A stretch of 16,240 nucleotides of DNA, taken from contig JAEYTL010000059.1 of assembly GCA_023434025.1 (NCBI GenBank), forward strand, positions 1 through 16,240, written 5' to 3'. Shown here piece after piece: positions 12,844 through 16,240 of the stretch (positions are counted from its first letter, which is position 1; each line of letters starts with the position of its first letter). A program made the position numbers and the translations under genes. Source of the stretch: Bacteroidota bacterium. GTDB taxonomy: Bacteria; Bacteroidota; Bacteroidia; Flavobacteriales; Flavobacteriaceae. Below the pieces are notes generated by a model. The model made no database searches, was not told the DNA's origin, and saw nothing but the letters and a program-made list of their open reading frames with translations.

Positions 12844-14853
12844 TCTTTATATATCATAGTCCTTTTTATTATATCTTGCTCGAAAAAGGAAAACAGCATT
12901 GTTACTCATAATGATGTTAATGATAGTATAGATTTTTATCTTCAACGATCTGGTAATTTTGATTTACCTGAATCACAAAGATTGTTTTTTGCTGACAAGG
13001 CATATAGATTAATCAGTGACCAAAAAATAGATTCTTTAAACTTTGTTTATCGCTATTATGTTGCTTTTGACTATATCAATCTTAATAAACCAAATAATTA
13101 CAAAAAAGTTATTTCTTCAACTCTTGATTTAGCTATTCAAGAACAAGATTCTATGAATATGGCTAGATCATTTTTCTATTTAGGGGATTATTATTATCAC
13201 GTAAATCAAAATGATAGTGCATATTATCATTTTTATCAAGCTGAAAAACTGTTTTTTAAATTGAAGAAAAACAAATTAATAGGCAAGTCATATATCAAGA
13301 AGGCCCAAACCCAAATAAAAGAGAAAGATTATCTTGGGGGTGAAAAATCTGCAGTGACAGCACTAAATTACATCAGGATCGAGGGTGATAAAGTCTTAGA
13401 ATATGATGCTTATAATATATTAGGTCTATCTTGTTTAGAAATAAAAGATTTTGAAAAAAGCCTGGATTATTTTAATAAAATGCTGAAGATTGCCAACGAA
13501 GTAAATATTGAAGAATATTATCAAACGAAAGCACTCGCTTTACTAAATATAGGTAAAGTTTACCAACAAAAAGATAATCATCGAGAAGCATTGGACTACT
13601 TTGAAAAAGCAATTAAAGAGCCAAATTTGTACAATGAAAGCACAAGTTTATATGGTTCAATATTAGATGAGTTGACCTATTCTAAATTTAAATTAGGAAA
13701 ATTAGAAAATACACCAGATGATTTTTATAAAGCTTTGAAAATTCTTAAACCATCAGAGAGTATACCTCACATTCTTGGATGTCAAATTCATATTTCGGAA
13801 TATTATGAGAGTTTAGGCAAGATAGATAGTGCTCAGAAATATGCTGATTTAGCCTATAAATTATCTAAAGATAGTAAAATAATTAATTTACAACTTAAGG
13901 CTTTAAATCAATTAACAAGGGTAAACCCGGAAAATGCAAGTGCTTATTCAAAAGAATATTTAACACTCAATGATAGTGTGATGAAAATGGAAAGAAGTGT
14001 TTCCGAAAAATTTGCCCGGATAGAATATGAAACGGATGAATTCAAAAGACAAAAAGAGCAGTTAGCCATCCAGAACCGCAATATCATTCTTTTTGCGTTA
14101 TTGGCTGTTTTTATCGTGGTGCTACTCTATATTATCCGTGACCAGCGGAGCAGAAACAAATATTTCCGATTGCGGGAAGAGCAGCAAAAAGCGAACGAGG
14201 AAATTTATAGCCTGATGCTCAGCCAGCAGAAAAAAATGGACGAAGTGGTTTTAAAGGAAAAGCAACGCATTGGCCAGGAACTGCACGACGGGGTGTTAGG
14301 CCGTTTGTTCGGGGCACGGCTGAACCTGGACAGCCTAAACAAAAAAGGTGATGAACTGGCGATAGCCGGCAGAGACCATTATATCTCCGAACTCAAATTT
14401 ATTGAACAGGATATCCGGGAAATTTCACACGAGCTCAGCCGTGAAAAATTTGCGTTGATCAATAATTTTGTGGCCATCCTCACCAATTTGTTGGAAGAAC
14501 AAAAAAATTTATCTAAAGGAGCTGATTTAAAGTATGCCATTGACCAGGCGATTAAATGGGATAAGGTGGATAATGATGTAAAAATCAACCTTTACCGGAT
14601 CATTCAGGAAGCATTGCAGAACATTAATAAATATGCCAAAGCTCAGAACGTCTCGGTTAACATATTAAAAGACGCCGGTCACCTTCACATTTCCATTATC
14701 GATGACGGTGTGGGTTTTGATGTAACCAAAAAAAGCAAGGGCATTGGACTTCAGAATATCACTTCGCGTGTAAAAACCTGCAAAGGTACTTTTGAGATAA
14801 AGTCAAAACCGGGCAAAGGCACAACGATTACGATTGATTTGCCGTTAAAATAA
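12832..14853 (+). CDS. TPR-containing sensor histidine kinase (HisKA_3 type), lipobox at N-terminus
   Basis: 673 residues from a TTG start, the only plausible start: an in-frame stop lies 5 codons upstream, and the next ATG is at residue 108 or later. A signal with lipobox (LFIISC, Cys16) is followed by about 370 periplasmic residues of TPR-like helix pairs (e.g. ALALLNIGKVYQQKDNHREALDYFEKAIK, given here only as about 234-262), one transmembrane segment (about 418-435), a coiled coil, the HisKA_3 motif QELHDGVLGRL with His485, and HATPase_c with N-box EALQNINKYAKA (Asn597), DDGVGFD (624-630) and GIGLQNITSR. HisKA_3 kinases usually signal to NarL/LuxR-type regulators; none is in view. The TPR half is AT-rich, the kinase half from about 14040 clearly less so. 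Its TPR half is duplicated in the next gene, which starts 6 bp downstream. Confidence 0.9.
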   Translation: MKRFSLYIIVLFIISCSKKENSIVTHNDVNDSIDFYLQRSGNFDLPESQRLFFADKAYRLISDQKIDSLNFVYRYYVAFDYINLNKPNNYKKVISSTLDLAIQEQDSMNMARSFFYLGDYYYHVNQNDSAYYHFYQAEKLFFKLKKNKLIGKSYIKKAQTQIKEKDYLGGEKSAVTALNYIRIEGDKVLEYDAYNILGLSCLEIKDFEKSLDYFNKMLKIANEVNIEEYYQTKALALLNIGKVYQQKDNHREALDYFEKAIKEPNLYNESTSLYGSILDELTYSKFKLGKLENTPDDFYKALKILKPSESIPHILGCQIHISEYYESLGKIDSAQKYADLAYKLSKDSKIINLQLKALNQLTRVNPENASAYSKEYLTLNDSVMKMERSVSEKFARIEYETDEFKRQKEQLAIQNRNIILFALLAVFIVVLLYIIRDQRSRNKYFRLREEQQKANEEIYSLMLSQQKKMDEVVLKEKQRIGQELHDGVLGRLFGARLNLDSLNKKGDELAIAGRDHYISELKFIEQDIREISHELSREKFALINNFVAILTNLLEEQKNLSKGADLKYAIDQAIKWDKVDNDVKINLYRIIQEALQNINKYAKAQNVSVNILKDAGHLHISIIDDGVGFDVTKKSKGIGLQNITSRVKTCKGTFEIKSKPGKGTTITIDLPLK

Positions 14854-14859
14854 TAGAGC

Positions 14860-16240
14860 ATGCTGAGCTCCGGAAAAAGTAAGCATATAAAAGCATTTTT
14901 GTTATACACAGGCTTGTTGTTAACTTTTGTTGGTTGCACGGATTCAGACAACTTTACAGCACATCAAAAATTGAACGACAGTATTGATTTCTATCTTCAG
15001 CGATCGGGTAACTTTGATTTGCCCGAATCAGAGAGGTTGCTTTTTGCCCATAAGGCATATAAGCTGATCAGCCATCAAAAAACAGATTCGCTAAATTTCG
15101 TAAACCGTTATTATGCCGCTTTTCGTTTCTATAATCTCAATAAACTAAAGGATTATAAACATATTATTTCCACGACCCTTGATTTAGCTGTTAAAGAGCA
15201 TGATACATTGAATATGGCAAGGTCTTTTTCTTATCTTGGAGATTATTACTATGATGTTAATCTGATTGATAGTGCTTATTATAACTATTATCAGGCTGAA
15301 AAATTATTTTTTAAACTTAAGCATAATAAATTAATCGGTCTTATGTATTTAAAAAAGGCCAATACTCAAATTAGAATAAAAGATTATTTTGGAAGCGAAA
15401 AATCAGCTGTAACAGCTTTAAACTATATTAGAGTTGAGGGGAATAAAAGTTATGAATATGATGCGTATAATGTATTAGGGCTAAATTGTTTAGAAACAAA
15501 TGATTTTGAAAAGAGCTTAGATTATTTTAACAAAACACTCAAGTTAGCTAATGAAGGAGGGGTTGTTCAGTATTACCAAACAAAAGCTCTTGCATTATCA
15601 AATATTGGAAGTGTTTATCAAAAGAAAGAAGAGTATATAAAAGCATTAAGCTATTTTGAAAAAGCGATTAAAGAACCAAATTTATATAATGAATATAAAA
15701 GTTTGTATGGTTCAGTTCTGGATGAGATGACTTACTCTAAGTTTAAGTTAGGTAAAACAGAAAATATTCCAGCCGATTTTTACAGAGCCTTAAAAATTTT
15801 TAAGCAATCCGAGAATATTTCGCATGTTTTTGGATGTAAAATTCACCTTTCGGAGTATTATGAGCGTGTAAAGAAAATAGATAGTGCACGAAAATATGCT
15901 GATTTGGCTTATCAACTATCCAAGGACAGTAAAATCATTAATTTACAGCTTAAAGCCCTCAAGCAATTGACAAAAGTAAATCCGGAAAATGAAATTGCTT
16001 ATTCAAAAGAGTATGTAACACTCCATGATAGTATAGTAAAGAAGGAAAGGGGTGTCGCAGAAAAATTTGCCCGTATCGAGTTTGAAACCAATGAAGTGAT
16101 CTCAGAAAAGGAAAAAGCCGTTGCGGAAAAAAGGCTGATTGTGCTGATTTCGGGTTTAGTGATCCTGCTGGGCGGATTATTGTTTGTCATTATCTGGCAG
16201 CGGAACAGGCAGAAACAATTGGTGTTGATCACCAACCAGC
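14860..16240 (+). CDS. Second TPR sensor histidine kinase, tandem paralogue (3' partial)
   Basis: The frame is open from the ATG at 14860 to the window edge, 460 codons. Signal with lipobox (LLTFVGC, Cys26), periplasmic TPR region (about 40-410) and a transmembrane segment (about 426-446), then the start of a cytoplasmic linker; the catalytic domain is beyond the edge, so kinase function is inferred from the paralogue. By eye about three quarters of residues from NDSIDFYLQRSGNFDLPES to FARIEFETNE equal the upstream kinase, with hardly any gaps. After position 16095 similarity ends: the transmembrane and juxtamembrane parts are unrelated in detail. It follows the first kinase after 6 bp, in one operon. 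Confidence 0.88.
   Translation, partial: MLSSGKSKHIKAFLLYTGLLLTFVGCTDSDNFTAHQKLNDSIDFYLQRSGNFDLPESERLLFAHKAYKLISHQKTDSLNFVNRYYAAFRFYNLNKLKDYKHIISTTLDLAVKEHDTLNMARSFSYLGDYYYDVNLIDSAYYNYYQAEKLFFKLKHNKLIGLMYLKKANTQIRIKDYFGSEKSAVTALNYIRVEGNKSYEYDAYNVLGLNCLETNDFEKSLDYFNKTLKLANEGGVVQYYQTKALALSNIGSVYQKKEEYIKALSYFEKAIKEPNLYNEYKSLYGSVLDEMTYSKFKLGKTENIPADFYRALKIFKQSENISHVFGCKIHLSEYYERVKKIDSARKYADLAYQLSKDSKIINLQLKALKQLTKVNPENEIAYSKEYVTLHDSIVKKERGVAEKFARIEFETNEVISEKEKAVAEKRLIVLISGLVILLGGLLFVIIWQRNRQKQLVLITNQ

Noticed and set aside
1..16240. CRISPR array, tRNA or rRNA genes, complete insertion sequence
   Set aside because: No spaced direct-repeat array, cloverleaf, rRNA-like stretch or transposase reading frame was seen.

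Overview
The window looks like the chromosome of a Bacteroidota species, most likely Flavobacteriia and Flavobacterium-like. The base composition is AT-rich. There are no Shine-Dalgarno sites, and -7 boxes of the Bacteroidota type (TAnnTTTG) precede several genes. The protein families also fit: single-chain GlyRS, LytTR regulators, TPR sensor kinases with a lipobox, and an Acr3-type arsenic operon.

Layout, left to right. (1) 2-1914: the 3' part of a large secreted polymorphic-toxin-type protein ending in a Tae4-like peptidoglycan amidase domain, then a small lipoprotein that is the natural immunity candidate and may be frameshifted near its end. (2) 1915-2539: an AT-rich gap with no gene but with inverted repeats. 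(3) 2540-4135: glycyl-tRNA synthetase and its terminator. (4) 4162-5608: an overlapping LytS-type histidine kinase and LytTR response regulator pair. (5) 5718-9128: a tight three-gene operon with a TIM-barrel protein, a small exported protein and a CPA2 cation/proton antiporter with Usp-like tail. A 21-bp-phased direct repeat lies between (4) and (5), where a LytTR dimer could bind. (6) 9189-11008, minus strand: arsenic operon arsR-acr3-arsC with a near-perfect ArsR operator palindrome; it converges on the antiporter gene at one shared 18-bp-stem terminator. (7) 11254-16240: a LytTR regulator with Glu at the phosphoacceptor position, a 55-residue exported peptide gene with its own terminator, and two tandem TPR sensor histidine kinases (the second cut by the window edge).

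Region 7 is the best candidate for an undescribed system. The 8-mer GTGTAAAA occurs as an inverted pair both upstream of the LytTR gene and upstream of the peptide gene, tying them into one putative regulon. The first kinase begins at a TTG codon buried in a ~25-bp hairpin. The two kinases share about three quarters of their TPR sensor residues, but similarity stops abruptly before the transmembrane segment. A working model (inference) is a peptide- or envelope-sensing module: exported peptide, duplicated periplasmic TPR receptors, and a LytTR output that may not need phosphorylation.

Several genes (glyQS, the LytS-type kinase, arsR) have promoter -7 boxes only 4-7 nt before the start codon, suggesting leaderless or nearly leaderless mRNAs.
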